Source: Paulownia fortunei
Taxonomy: Eukaryota > Streptophyta > Magnoliopsida > Lamiales > Paulowniaceae
Assembly (NCBI GenBank): GCA_019321725.1
Contig: CM033118.1
Location: 6,226,071-6,290,070, forward strand
Direction of reading: 5' to 3'
Length of the DNA: 64,000 nucleotides
Positions 11,556 to 23,230 of the stretch are shown here, in pieces. The notes under the pieces were generated by a model. It was not told where the DNA came from and did no database searches. It worked only from the letters and a program-made list of their open reading frames with translations. The translations under genes and the position numbers were made by a program. The stretch's first letter is position 1. Every line of letters starts with the position of its first letter.

Positions 11556-12425
11556 AATTTATAACACAAACTTTGTTGTCTGTAAAATTAACAAAACAAG
11601 AAAAATTGCACAAATTGAATTTTATTGAATTGAAATAATAAAATGGTTATAATATTTATGATTCCTCTTATTCTTCTTTTCAAGGATAAGAAGTTTTAGA
11701 ATTTGAACTTTTGGAGGTACAATAGCCAATTTGATCTTCTCCAAACTGAAATTTATTCTTCTATAATGTTAATTCGAGGGTTTAGTACCTTAATATCGAA
11801 TCAAACATTATAACTTCAAGAACGTTGACTTTTTGAATTTGAATATTTATTGATGGATAGACCATTCGATCTCCTCCAATGTGAATTTAATCTCCAATAA
11901 CGTTAATTCGAGAGTTTAACAATTTAATCTTAAATTAAAATATTATTATTTGGATGGAGTCAGCGATGAACGCCTTGATTTTCGCCTTAAATACAATGGA
12001 TCTCCTTGAATTTGATCGTTTTGGTTGAGAGAATTTCCTCCAACACTTTTCTTGTTTGGACTTTTTCTTCACAACTTATATTTTTTATTCTTGCAAATGA
12101 CCCCTATTTATACTTGTAGGATAGGAGTTATTGGATAAGTTATTGATAAAATAGCACAATTTAATTGGTTCTTCATAATTTGATTGATATCTATCCTTTT
12201 ATCATAAAATTTGATACAATCTTGAATTCCAAAAATTGAAATTTAACATTTGATAAAATTTAATTGGCCAATAATATATATTATAATATTAATTAATTAA
12301 TTATTTACTTTATGAATTAAATTTAATTAAATTTCTAATATAAATAAAAAATATAAAATTAATATTTAATATATATTATTTTATACGTGTCGCCATTTAA
12401 TTGGCATAAATTTAACTTGTGTACA
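11556..12425 (-). mobile_element. 5' LTR of the Tat gypsy element (borders approximate)
   Basis: A non-coding AT-rich block follows gag on the upstream side. On the minus strand it contains a good TATA box followed by a GGGG run (TATAAATAGGGG, 12101-12112), then a transcribed leader running toward gag, as expected of a U3-R-U5 arrangement. The outer edge is placed at TGTACA (minus, ending 12425), just before a purine-rich tract, and the inner edge at the primer-binding-like site. No partner LTR is inside the window, so the borders cannot be confirmed. Confidence 0.45.
12105..12112 (-). promoter_or_regulatory. TATA box of the gypsy LTR promoter
   Basis: The octamer TATAAATA on the minus strand is followed by GGGG. 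It is about 550 bases upstream of the primer-binding-like site and oriented toward gag, consistent with the LTR promoter. Confidence 0.5.
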
Positions 12426-12715
12426 AAAAGATTAGAAGAAAAAGAAAAAATAGGAAGAAATAATAAGTAGCAACAGTCAGCATATAGAGAAGAAGAATGA
12501 AGAAGAAAACAACTAAAACGAAGAAGAAAGCAACTAATGAAGAAGATGAAAAAAACAGAGAAGAAAAAAATGCAGAAAGAATAGGAAAAGAAGCAACAGA
12601 AGAAAGAAAGAAGAAAAATCGAACATAAAGCAACAACAGATGAGAAGAAAGAAGAAAGAATAATAGAAGAAGCAGACGACAAGAATGGACACAAAAAAAA
12701 AAAATTACATCTTTA
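12426..12715. repeat. Purine-rich (GAA-like) tract
   Basis: Nearly 290 bases are overwhelmingly A and G on the plus strand, with recurrent GAAGAA, AGAAGA and GAAAG units. This is a degenerate GAA-type low-complexity tract. The Phe/Ser-rich minus-strand reading frames across it are a product of composition and are not genes. Confidence 0.7.
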
Positions 12716-15700
12716 AAATCCAAAATTCAATCATTTGAGTACCTAATTTATCGAGTATCCGATTATATTGAATTGATGTAGGATAGCAAAATATATTATT
12801 CGAATACTCAAATAGAAATCCCTTGGTATGGGGGCCAAGGGATGGGTGGCGTGGCAAGGGAGGGGCATTGATGGGGCTAGGTTTTCAACTTTTTAAATAA
12901 GAAATCACGGATGGTTGTTTGATGATGATGGCCAGCTCTACATGTCAGATTTATTATGAAAGAATGAGAGAGACAAAATCGTTCATTCATTTTATTTTTT
13001 TTTTAATTTTCCATTTTTGTAATTCAACTTAGGGTAAAAAAAAATTAGTCAACTTTTACTAGGTATTTTTTTTTTTAAGTCCGTTTATTTGTAGAGGTAA
13101 TTGTAATTTAATATATGTAGAGATAATTGTTTTAAAAGGATAAGCACAAACATAGCGGATAATTTTATAATCAACACTTACCAAAATATCACTATGCACG
13201 TACATTGAATGTCTTGCGTTGAACTCCTTGAATTGTACAATGTTAGTATTCTGTTTATTATAATATGTACAATCCCGACACATGTAGAGGATCTACTTAG
13301 GAATCAACTTTCAAAATAGTATCTCCTTTTTAGTAGGCTCTTCTGTCCCTAGGGTTACCCTTGTAAGTTAATTTGCGATAGTCAAAGAGTAACAAACGCT
13401 ATTGAATAATTTACTTCAGATGCATTATTGAATAATTTATTTCTGGATCATCTTTGAAGTGATACACGTCTAAATTTTTTATTTTATGTTTTATCTCATG
13501 TTTCATTTTATATATTCATATGAAATATTTTTTAAAATATATATTTGGCATAAATTATATATTTTTGACATAGATGTAAACACAAATACGAAATAAAAAA
13601 TCAAATTCAAACAAAAAATATAAATTAAATTGATATATTATTGTGAACTGGTATACTTCATTTAATTAGCTTAGATATACTAAAGTATCAAATCTAGTCA
13701 AATATTTATTTTTGATAATAATGACATAAAACCCTAAATTCGATACAATTAATAATTTATGTTGAATAATTCATCTCGCATCATTATAAGGTGATATAAA
13801 ATAATTACACCCTCTCATCTAAATAATTTAGAATATATTTTAACCATAATACTCATAATTTTAAATTATATATTATAATTTAAAATTAGACTAATTTATG
13901 AAAATTATTAGTTAAGGAAAAATTAGTTAAAAGTATAATAATTTACATAATTATTCATAAAAGTATAAATTTAACAAAAATTTTAACTAATATATTATTC
14001 AAATAATCACCAGTTAAATAATTCAATTCTAATTCAACATACCTGTCCATTAATTATTTCCGGATCATCTTTGAACTTTTTCGCCTAAGTTTCTTGGCAT
14101 CAATCGTCTTCACACACATTTCTTGCTAAAAAAGACAAATATTTCACTGGTTATGCAATCATCACTCAAGACATCTTGGAAGGATTTTTCTATTTTCCAA
14201 CCAAATATCTGCTACCTCTGGTTTGAATCTGAAACGTTTTATCTACAGCATGCAAAGCTACAACAAAAATTTGAACAAAAAATAGAATTAAAACTCAGAA
14301 GGAAATTATTGTCTTGGAAAAAGAATTGTGAGGGGGAAGTCGTGTTAATAAGTGGATGATATATTAGACTTCAAGACTTGCCCTACAGAAGATAACATCG
14401 GGCTTAGGGCCGAGCTCGTTTTCAATCATTAATTCTCTTTTGGGTATTTCCCGAGTGTTTGCAAACAAATTATATTTGTAGAGAACAGTTTACTTTTTAA
14501 AAAGGTGAAAAAATTATTGATCAGTAAAAGTTGGGAATATATGCAAAATGTTGTTGAAAAGTAAGAAAAAGTTGAAAAAGAATATTTAATTAATAAGTTG
14601 TAATAGTAGATTCAATTTGCTTTTTTATGTAAAAATTTAAATTGTTGTTTAAAATAATTTATTTTGTGGAGTTTGGTTAAATCAACTAAATTAAATTATT
14701 TGTATGTATATAGGCATAAAAAATAACAAATATAATATTTTGATGTAATAATTCATATATAGAAGTAAATGATCAATTTAATAATAAACTATTTAAACTA
14801 AATCAATAAATAGGTACACCTTAAATATAAGAATTCATAACAGCATTTAATTGTAAATAAATAATTACACATATACTTACATGTGTATAGCATTTGATTG
14901 GGTAAAATAGTATCAGTTAATCTATTTATATATAATATCTCATGTATATACATTTAAATATATAATATTATATAAATAAATATAAAATTGTTATATATGT
15001 ATATATTTACGTATTTGAGTATATCTCTTGATGTACACATGTGTATATATGTACAATATAGATATATATATATTCGTGTGGTATACATATACACGTATAC
15101 TATTTTACTGTTGCACAATATAAATATAATGTTTTATGTATTACATAAGTATAAAATAATAATCATTATAATAGGAATATGCGTAGTGATTATATACATA
15201 TAAATGAGTATGATTTTTACATCATAACGTATTTTATTAATATTTTAAAATATACATTTTTTATTAAATCAACACATTGTACACAATTTTGTAAAGATGA
15301 ATATCATTAGTGTCTAGTTAAAGTTTCCATTAAAATTCTTCCACCATTACTTGTATGGATCGACAACTGGGCTCGGGCTCATCATGGTGCAAAGTGGGCC
15401 ACAGAATGCAGGGTATACCAACGGCCCAAATAAAACATGAAGAAATACTATGTAAGTTGGGAAGAAAGAAAATAAGAAGAAACCACAAGCAACATGCTAG
15501 TATTATTTTTATTTCTCATTTGGAAGGCTCGGTCCCAAATTAAATTAAATAAATATAGATTTTTAATACGTAGATAATTGTTTTTAGATTAATTATATAT
15601 AGTATGATTTCCTTTCTATATGTGGAAAATTTCAATTAAAATTATCTTGTATATATAGATAACGAATGCTCATGAAATATTTAAGATATTATTTTTTTAT

Positions 15701-17142
15701 GCAAAATTGTATTAGTTTTAATGATTTTTCGGAGCTGGTGCTCAAGATTATTTTGGATATGTTTTCGATCAAAATATCAAGTTCCATCGGACTTGGATTT
15801 AGATTCGAAAATATGAGTTTGCTAAGTAGATTCGAATCGGAATCGGGCCCAAGTTTAATGTATTGAACTTTGGATATTTTATATTTTATATCATATATAC
15901 AATATGTGTAATAAATATTTTATAAATATATAATTAAAATTAATTATTTGTACATGACGTTCATATATAATACAAACAAAAAAAAAAAGGGAGAGATATA
16001 TATTAGGGTTTACTGGTTTAGTCAAGTCCGAGGACAAAAAGTTGGTAATTTCAAGGTTAACCTTTCTTTGTTTATTCAATTCATGTTTACACAAAAATCA
16101 TAAAAAGTGGTCCTAAGTCCTAATGCCTTTTCTTTCCTTGACCTTTGTTTATTAATTTTTGGAGTAGAAAAATGAAATCGATTTAGAAAACCCAAGTGAA
16201 CCAGAATTCAAGAAAAGGGTTTAAGCCCATGGATAAGGAACAAAAGATTAGTTCCCTCAAAGTAATCAAAAATTGCATGCCTTTTATACTCTTTGAAACC
16301 ATAAAAACCCCTTTTCCTAATCTCGAATTTCCATGGCTATTTGTGCTAATTCAAAACATCATGCTTGGGGTTTATAACCCCAAGAAGGTTTGTAAATCTG
16401 ACACGCCAATCTTTGCCCCACTTAGTTTTTATTCTCGTTTTTTCGATTTTTCTTAACAAGTGACTTGTTTTACGATATCGTCACCATTTATCATGCGAAT
16501 TTTATATAAGTATTCCATGAATAAATATCTACGATGTCTTTGAAATCAGCCAAGTTTCAGGACTAACTAAGAATATAGTCTTTTTTCTGGTCATTCAATT
16601 CAACGCATGCGAAGCAGGGAAAAAAAAAATCAATTTTGCATGGTCGTGTGTGGGGGTTTTGAATTTTTTTTTTTTTTTTTTTTTTTTGTTTTTCTTTTAT
16701 CACTTCTAGAAAAAAATATAATTTTATCTTTTATCATCATATCTTTCAAGATAATCTTGCACCAATGTGCTAGGTGTGCTACTTTGTAGCCGCCAATGAG
16801 GATTTTCCCCATGTTTATTGGTACTTGGGGAATGGGGAATTTATCAAGTCGATATGAAGGGGTTCATCGAAAAATAAGCCACGGGCTTATCAAATTGACC
16901 ATTTTTTATTAATCAAGAAAATAATTTTGGAAGGTGACATCGAGTCTATTGCTCTTTATTTAAGTTTTTCTTCTCACATAGCAATACGTCAATATTCTAT
17001 ATATTTACTACTTAGTTTCTTTTCAAAATACGTTGAGGAGGCATAGGAGTTGACTAAACAACTAATGTAAAGTAAATTTACTGTAAGATATAAGATGGAT
17101 ATAGAAAAACACATTCAGATATTTAAGCATGATCCAAAAATA
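12716..17142. other. AT-rich intergenic region, no gene recognised
   Basis: No reading frame resembles a known protein. Visible items: a near-identical 22 bp direct repeat at 13437-13458 and 14054-14075, 617 bp apart; a TA/TG-alternating stretch at about 14985-15200 that would melt or form left-handed DNA easily; a 21 bp hairpin-capable sequence at 16364-16384 (CTTGGGG/CCCCAAG arms); and a T run at about 16662-16686. Short islands of more mixed composition (14080-14440, 15340-15545, 16190-16470) contain small open frames but no motif I recognise. Confidence 0.6.
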
Positions 17143-17676
17143 TAGGTCCATTTGTTTACATTTCTTAGTCTTATTTTCATATTTCCGTCATTTTAGAAAT
17201 GAAAATATTTTTACAAGATTTTTGTGTAAAAATAAAAGTGTATTTGGATTAACTATGTGGAAATATAGATTATATTAAAATAAAACTAAAAATGTATTTA
17301 GTTTCTAGTTTTTATACATGAAAAGACGTGATTTTTTAAAACATATTTGATTATGATATTTTCAAAGAAATAATTTTATGTGATAATAATATTTTAATGT
17401 AAAAGTAATAATTTAGGTTTCAATATTATTCTTTGTCTCCATCAATAGAATTATGTTGGGAGAATTTAATTTGATGTGTGTCATATTATTCTCTCTATAT
17501 TACATCAATATTAAGTGGACGAAAACTTAAAAATATTATTTCATTTATTAATGAATTTTTTTAATTATTTAAAATTTATAAAAGATTATATTAAACATTA
17601 ATGATGTGGTCTTTTCTGATTTTCAAATAATAAATATTGGAAAATTTCTTTTTGAAAATGTAAACAAACGGCCACA
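17143..17676. mobile_element. MITE-like element with about 20 bp terminal inverted repeats
   Basis: The left end reads TAGGTCCATTTGTTTACATT. The right end in reverse complement reads TGTGGCCGTTTGTTTACATT, so the two ends match over GTTTGTTTACATT-type sequence. The interior is AT-rich and non-coding. Ends of the CC(A/G)TTTGTTTACA type are common in plant hAT-derived MITEs. A clean 8 bp target duplication is not evident, so the exact ends are uncertain. It lies about 2.0-2.6 kb upstream of the PIN start codon and carries one TGTCTC hexamer at 17434-17439. Confidence 0.5.
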
Positions 17677-19050
17677 TAATTTTTTGCTTAGATTGAGATG
17701 CACAGGGAATTATTTTTGGCTTATCTGCGTTTTGAAAATTTAAATTGGGCTGAGGTTCAGTGTAACATGTATGAAAATAAAGAAGATTCAGCCCATTAGG
17801 CCCATCCGTACAATGAGAGTTGCAATACTGTAAATGCGCAGGTTTTGTTATATTTTATTCTAACATGAATTCATCTTAATAAATTGATTTTTTTTCCCGG
17901 ATGCTTGTAGCTTATAATACAATACAAGATTTATGCACAATCTAAAACGATAAATGCAAGTATATATTTTTTTATTTTCCAATTCCAAATATTTTTAACA
18001 TATTCAATAATATAAATCTGAATTTATTGAAGTCGCGAATTGATTATAAACAGAAATTGCTTTAAAATGAAACCGAACCACATTATTTGGATTGAAAAAT
18101 TATATAAAAATATTATTGAACACTTAGATATCTTAAGTTTTGACTAGGTAATCACTTTCGAAGTGTTGATGGTTGTATCTAGTCTGCAATCTGATTAATT
18201 TGAGCTGGAGGAAGTGGTTCAGCCAACCCAAGCAATTGACACAGCTCAATTAAGACTTAAAAAGTGAGAACTAGTAGGGTTTAGAGACTCATAATACTGA
18301 GACAACTCAAGATATATGTATCCGACCCAAAGGAAAGATTCAATCAACTTGACTCTATTTCTCGTAAATTCTAGATTAATCAATTTTGTAAATATTATAT
18401 TCGATATATATACATTGAGTGTAACATTCATTCTCCAACTATTTCATTTTTCATAAAATGAAATACTATGTATCCGTACACCATGTACTATGTATCGCAC
18501 ATATTTTACCTATCTAACCTAATAACTCTTAACTTACCTATTGTGGAATATTTCAAGCCAAATTCAATAATTCTAGCAGTCTCACGATTTTATTTTAAAG
18601 TAATTATATACATATGATATGCATATATAATATGAATGAGAAAATGCAATAAACAATACATCTTCTTAAATTTTGAAGTTATTATTAGTGGAACTTTAAC
18701 TCCAATTATATAAAAAAGCATTTTATGTTTTGATACAAGGAACTTAAGAAGTATAAATCCCCATGTCCACTTCACATCCTCCACTTTTCAAATTCTTAAA
18801 TGCACATGCAAGCACTCAAATCTATTCTTGCATTTTCAATACTTGTTATTATAGTAGTTGCTAAGGCATAAAGATTGAGCCTTTCACACTCACTGAGCAC
18901 CGCACATCATTAAAATAATTCACTCTAATTTGGTAAAAAAGATTCAATTTCTATAACAATTTATTACCTTTGAGCCTTCAATTTCAAGTAAGATATCTCA
19001 ACTAAAGAAAAAGAAGAGATGAAAATTTAGAGAGACAAAGAGAGGGGAGA
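17677..19050. promoter_or_regulatory. Upstream flank and likely distal promoter of the PIN gene
   Basis: No coding sequence is seen. Site II-type motifs (TGGGCT, AGCCCA, GGCCCA) cluster at about 17745-17805. Auxin-response-type hexamers (TGTCTC on the minus strand) occur at 18299-18304 and 19032-19037. The last lies about 670 bases before the PIN ATG. Such hexamers occur by chance, so a regulatory role is an inference supported only by position and by the known auxin responsiveness of PIN genes. Confidence 0.4.
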
Positions 19051-19186
19051 TTGTGGGGGAATATAATAATAGTCCATATAAGCACAGCCATAGCCCATCA
19101 ACAGCCCACGAGCCGAAAAGCGAATCCAAGAAGAAAGTTAAGGGGAAAGAAAGAAGGGAAGAGCCCTAAAAAGCTTTCTCCAAACA

Positions 19187-19297
19187 AGTACACACACACA
19201 CACACCACCACCACCACCTCCAACCAAATTTCCTTTTCCCAAGCTTTACACAGGCCACAAACCAACTCATTATCAAATTCACACACACACACACACA
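19187..19297. repeat. (CA)n and (CCA)n microsatellites upstream of PIN
   Basis: A CA run at about 19190-19205 passes into CCA units (to about 19218), and a second CA run lies at 19280-19297. Both are probably in the 5' leader or core promoter of the PIN gene. Confidence 0.85.
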
Positions 19298-19367
19298 GAG
19301 TCTTTCAAATCCAAACACAGCTCAAAACAAACAGGAAAAAAACAAAGCAAGGGAAATATAATTAGAA

Positions 19368-19409
19368 CACCCCTCTCCCCCACGCCACCCCACCCCACCC
19401 CACCCCCAC
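19368..19409. repeat. C-rich (CCCCA)n tract in the PIN leader
   Basis: Repeated CCCCA units on the plus strand give four or more G4-5 blocks separated by single T on the minus strand. This meets the usual G-quadruplex pattern on the template strand and an i-motif pattern on the other. It is about 300 bases before the PIN start codon, in an otherwise AT-rich region. Confidence 0.75.
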
Positions 19410-19520
19410 TCTTTGCTTTGGGGACTGCAAGTGCGAGCTTGCTTTGCAACTCTCAAAGCTGCATTCTGCACCTGTGTAGCCCAAAAAAAAAATTATACTA
19501 TTCTCTTCTTTCTGCTCTGT

Positions 19521-19547
19521 ATGCTACTAAGTACTCAGAACCCATAA
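19521..19547 (+). CDS. Short upstream ORF 1 of PIN leader (8 codons)
   Basis: An ATG at 19521 opens an 8-codon frame (MLLSTQNP) that ends in TAA at 19545-19547. It lies 11 bases before the next upstream ORF and 180 bases before the PIN ATG. Whether it is in the mature mRNA depends on a transcription start I cannot see. Confidence 0.35.
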   Translation: MLLSTQNP

Positions 19548-19557
19548 ACCAAAACAC

Positions 19558-19704
19558 ATGCCCCTCTGCTTTACATCCTTCATTTTCTTGACTCATATCC
19601 ATCATCAGAAGAAAACTTGCTTTCTTTCTTCAGCTTTCATTGAATTTACATCTTCCTTGCTTGTTTTCTTGATCTGGGCTTTCCAGAATACTAGCCAAAA
19701 ATGA
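19558..19704 (+). CDS. Upstream ORF 2 of PIN leader, stop overlaps PIN start (ATGA)
   Basis: The ATG at 19558-19560 opens a 48-codon frame without internal stop. It begins [19 protein letters not shown] and is rich in Phe, Leu, Ser and Thr. It ends with TGA at 19702-19704, overlapping the PIN ATG at 19701-19703 as ATGA in the -1/+2 relation. If the transcript includes it, scanning ribosomes would meet this ATG first, and PIN translation would need leaky scanning or reinitiation from a stop lying on the start codon. No protein family is recognised, so any role would most likely be translational control. The frame was checked codon by codon; expression is not shown. Confidence 0.45.
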   Translation: MPLCFTSFIFLTHIHHQKKTCFLSSAFIEFTSSLLVFLIWAFQNTSQK

Positions 19705-22700
19705 TTACTTCATCTGATTTTTACCATGTTATGACTGCAGTGGTGCCGCTCTATGTGGCCATGATATTAGCTTATGGTTCAGTGAAATGGTGGAAAATCT
19801 TCACACCAGACCAGTGTTCAGGCATCAACCGCTTTGTGGCACTATTTGCAGTCCCTCTTCTCTCTTTCCATTTCATAGCTAGCAATAACCCTTATGCTAT
19901 GAACTTAAGGTTCATTGCTGCTGACACTCTCCAAAAGCTCATTGTTCTTGCAGTTCTTGCTGTGTGGGCAAATTTTAGCAAAAGGGGCTGCTTGGAATGG
20001 ACAATCACACTTTTTTCCCTTTCAACTCTTCCAAATACTCTTGTTATGGGCATCCCTTTGTTGAAGGGAATGTACGGGGACTTTTCTGGTGGGTTGATGG
20101 TGCAAATTGTTGTTCTTCAATGCATTATTTGGTACACTTTGATGCTGTTCATGTTTGAGTACAGAGGTGCAAAGATGTTGATTTCTGAGCAGTTCCCAGA
20201 CACAGCAGGCTCAATTGTCTCCATCCATGTTGATTCTGATGTCATGTCATTGGATGGAAGGCAGCCTCTGGAGACTGAGGCAGAAATCAAAGAAGATGGG
20301 AAACTTCATGTCACTGTGAGGAAATCCAATGCCTCAAGATCAGATATTTTCTCAAGAAGGTCAATGGGCTTTTCATCAACTACTCCTAGGCCATCAAATC
20401 TAACCAATGCAGAGATTTACTCTTTGCAGTCATCAAGAAACCCAACTCCAAGAGGGTCTAGTTTTAACCACACAGATTTTTACTCTATGATGGGGGGTGC
20501 CAGGAACTCCAACTTTGGTGCAAATGACGTTTATGGCCTCTCAGCTTCAAGAGGGCCAACTCCAAGGCCTTCAAACTTTGAGGAGGAAACGGGAAATAAT
20601 GCAAACAAGTCAAGGTTCTATCACGGAGGCAATAATAACACACATTATCCAGCACCAAATACTGGTATGTTTTCTCCCACAGCTTCCAAAGCAAATGGAG
20701 CAAAGAAGCCAAATGGGCAGCACAAGAGTGAGGAAGGTGGGAAAGATCTTCACATGTTTGTTTGGAGCTCAAGTGCCTCTCCTGTTTCAGATGTGTTTGG
20801 AGGGAATGATTATGGATCATTAGACCAACATGCTAGCGGTAAAGAAGTTAGAGTTGCTGTTTCTCCTGGCAAAGGTACAATCTTTATCTTTTTTTCTTTT
20901 TTCTGTTTACACTTTTTTTTAAAGAAAAACATTTTGGATTCACATACACAAACATTTTTCTTGTTTATTTATTATCATCTTGTGAATTGTTTTAGTGGAG
21001 GGACAAAGAGACAATCAAGAGGATTACTTGGAGAGAGATGACTTCAGCTTTGGAAATAGAGGTGGGGATAGAGAAAATGAAGGGGAGAAAGTTGGAGAGA
21101 ACAAAGTGAAAGTGATGCCTCCTGCAAGTGTAATGACAAGGCTTATTTTGATCATGGTTTGGAGGAAACTCATCAGAAATCCCAACACTTATTCAATCTT
21201 GATTGGGCTAACATGGTCTCTAGTTTCATTCAGGTACAAAATTAACATATTAATCCCATCATTTTATGGGGCTTCACTAAGATGTTTTCAACTTAATTAA
21301 TTAGTGATTTATTCTCCTTTTTAGGTGGCATGTTGAAATGCCTGCTATAATAGCAAAGTCCATCTCTATACTGTCAGATGCAGGTCTTGGCATGGCCATG
21401 TTCAGTCTTGGTGAGTAATCATGACATAATCTTTATCTCTCACTCTCCCCCTTCTCTTTAATGACAATTATAATTAATCCCAACTTAGTTAAATTATTAA
21501 AAAAATTGTGTGAAAAGAGAAAGCAAAGCATGCCAAAAGCAAAGTTGAGCCAACAGTGTGCTCATGATAACATGTCTGCCTCTTTATTGCCCTTTTTTTC
21601 TCCTGTCAAAATGCATGCCATCTGTTTTCTCAGTCTTCAGTACTATGACAGTAGTTTAAAGAAAAGATACACAGAGTAAAACACCATCAAGAACACACAG
21701 TGATGTTGGTGGTGATGATGAAAGATGTCTGGTGTTGTTTTTGGATTATGACTGATTGATTGATTGGTGAGTGGTGGTGCAGGTCTGTTCATGGCATTGC
21801 AACCGAGGATCATAGCATGTGGGAATTCTGTGGCAGCTTTTGCAATGGCTGTGAGATTCCTTACAGGACCAGCTGTCATGGCTGCTGCTTCCATTGCTGT
21901 TGGCCTTCGTGGTGTTCTCTTGCGCGTTGCCATTGTTCAGGTCATTATTATTATCATCCTTCTTTTGCAATATTATCATAATATATAATTGGAGAACATT
22001 TAATTTGCTACTAAAAATGCTTAAATACAGCTTCTTGAATACAGCCCTTCAACATTTTCATTTGTTACCAATTGAAATGAATCGTCAAAGATTAATATGA
22101 ACTTTTATTCAAGAGTATTTTAGAACGAGAACGAAAATAAAGATAACGAGAAAATCGGATTGTGACAAAGGTTTCTTGTTTTTCATGTTTTTATTTAAGA
22201 ATAGTTTCTTGGATTTTGGTCACTCCCATGTATATTCTTTACATTTATGGTCCCCCATATTAGAATGAAGTGAACCTTTTTAAAGAATCTCACTAAAATA
22301 CTCCCAACGCATGACCGCCAACACGTGAATCTAACTCTTTTTGGGTTATAAAAACAGTGATGGAATAGCCCATACAATTAAAAACAAAGAAAAAATATAT
22401 TTTATTTTTTATTAGTTCTGAATAAGGGATGTTCAATAAGTTCAAGTGCAACAGGACAATGTGACAGTCAAGGAAAACTTAAAGAAAAACACAAGTAGGA
22501 GAAACAGAACAAGTATGTTACATACAAATACTAATAATGCTCATTTTTTTTTTTGCTATACCCTTCGGTTTTTTTTTCTGTATTGGCAAACAAATGTGCA
22601 GGCTGCTCTACCTCAAGGAATTGTTCCATTTGTTTTTGCCAAGGAGTATAACGTATACCCTGATATTCTCAGCACGGCGTAAGTGTATCCGTATCTTTAA

Positions 22701-22843
22701 TGTATATCATTTTTCATGTACATTCGATTTTTTTTTCTTTTGTCATAATACCGTATCTATCTTCTCACTTTTACAGGGTCATATTCGGGATGCTAATCGC
22801 ATTGCCAATAACACTCGTTTACTACATTTTGTTGGGGCTATGA
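19701..22843 (+). CDS. PIN1: PIN-FORMED auxin efflux carrier, PIN1 type
   Basis: Exports auxin across the plasma membrane and gives polar auxin transport. Six exons, 19701-20874, 20996-21233, 21325-21410, 21783-21940, 22602-22678 and 22777-22843, all with GT...AG introns, total 1800 nt (599 aa), near the 622 aa of Arabidopsis PIN1 and with the same number of exons. Residues 1-160 are the N-terminal membrane bundle ([41 protein letters not shown]). About 165-435 is the long hydrophilic loop of canonical PINs. About 436-599 is the C-terminal bundle, ending in VYYILLGL. The loop has three TPRxS phosphosite motifs (Ser232, Ser253, Ser291), the NPNxY sorting motif (453-457) and Cys39. The wording [10 protein letters not shown] and [13 protein letters not shown] places it nearer PIN1 than PIN3/4/7. 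Start chosen from family alignment. No break is seen. Subclade (PIN1 versus sister PIN1) is the remaining doubt. Confidence 0.96.
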
Positions 22844-23230
22844 ACTCGGACTTGGCCATTTGATTCTGAAATTAAAAGATTATGAAAAAGCTCATCGAAA
22901 AGCTAGAATATTTGGACATGGAGAAGTCCTTAAGATCCAAAGCAAGAGAGGAAAGGACTGCATCGATCGCTAGACTGATTTGTGTTTTCTAGTAAAAAGA
23001 TGTAGAATCATGTTTTGTAGTTGATTTTTCAAGGGGGAAAAATGGAAAAAAGAGAAGTGTTCTAGTTGTTTTGTGACATTCTCTTGTTTTTGTTTCAAGA
23101 ATTAATGCTTACACTAAGGAATAGAGGTCAAAAAAGGAGGGGTGGGTGGGGTTGGGGGATGGTCTATGTGATATAATGCCCTTTCATTTTATGCAAATAT
23201 TCTATCTTTACCAGCAACAAAGTTAAATAG
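22844..23230 (+). other. Probable 3' UTR and terminator region of PIN
   Basis: This follows the PIN stop codon with a mixed-composition stretch and then a G-rich patch (GGGGTGGGTGGGGTTGGGGG near 23140). No canonical AATAAA is close; the first clear one is near 23466. The cleavage site cannot be fixed by eye. Confidence 0.4.

Noticed and set aside
12359..12723. Two overlapping minus-strand frames rich in Phe, Ser and Leu
   Set aside because: They are translations of the purine-rich tract; low complexity and no family resemblance.
14988..15203. 71-codon plus-strand frame rich in Tyr and Ile
   Set aside because: Generated by TA/TG-alternating DNA; no start context or homology.
19051..19365. 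104-codon plus-strand frame upstream of PIN
   Set aside because: Built on CA and CCA microsatellites, His/Thr-rich, probably promoter or outer leader; no sign of a real protein.
20485..20823. Open frames on both strands inside PIN exon 1
   Set aside because: Shadow frames of the conserved PIN loop coding sequence.
21643..21988. Antisense and alternate-frame ORFs over PIN exon 4
   Set aside because: Exon 4 is conserved PIN sequence in the other frame; these are shadows.
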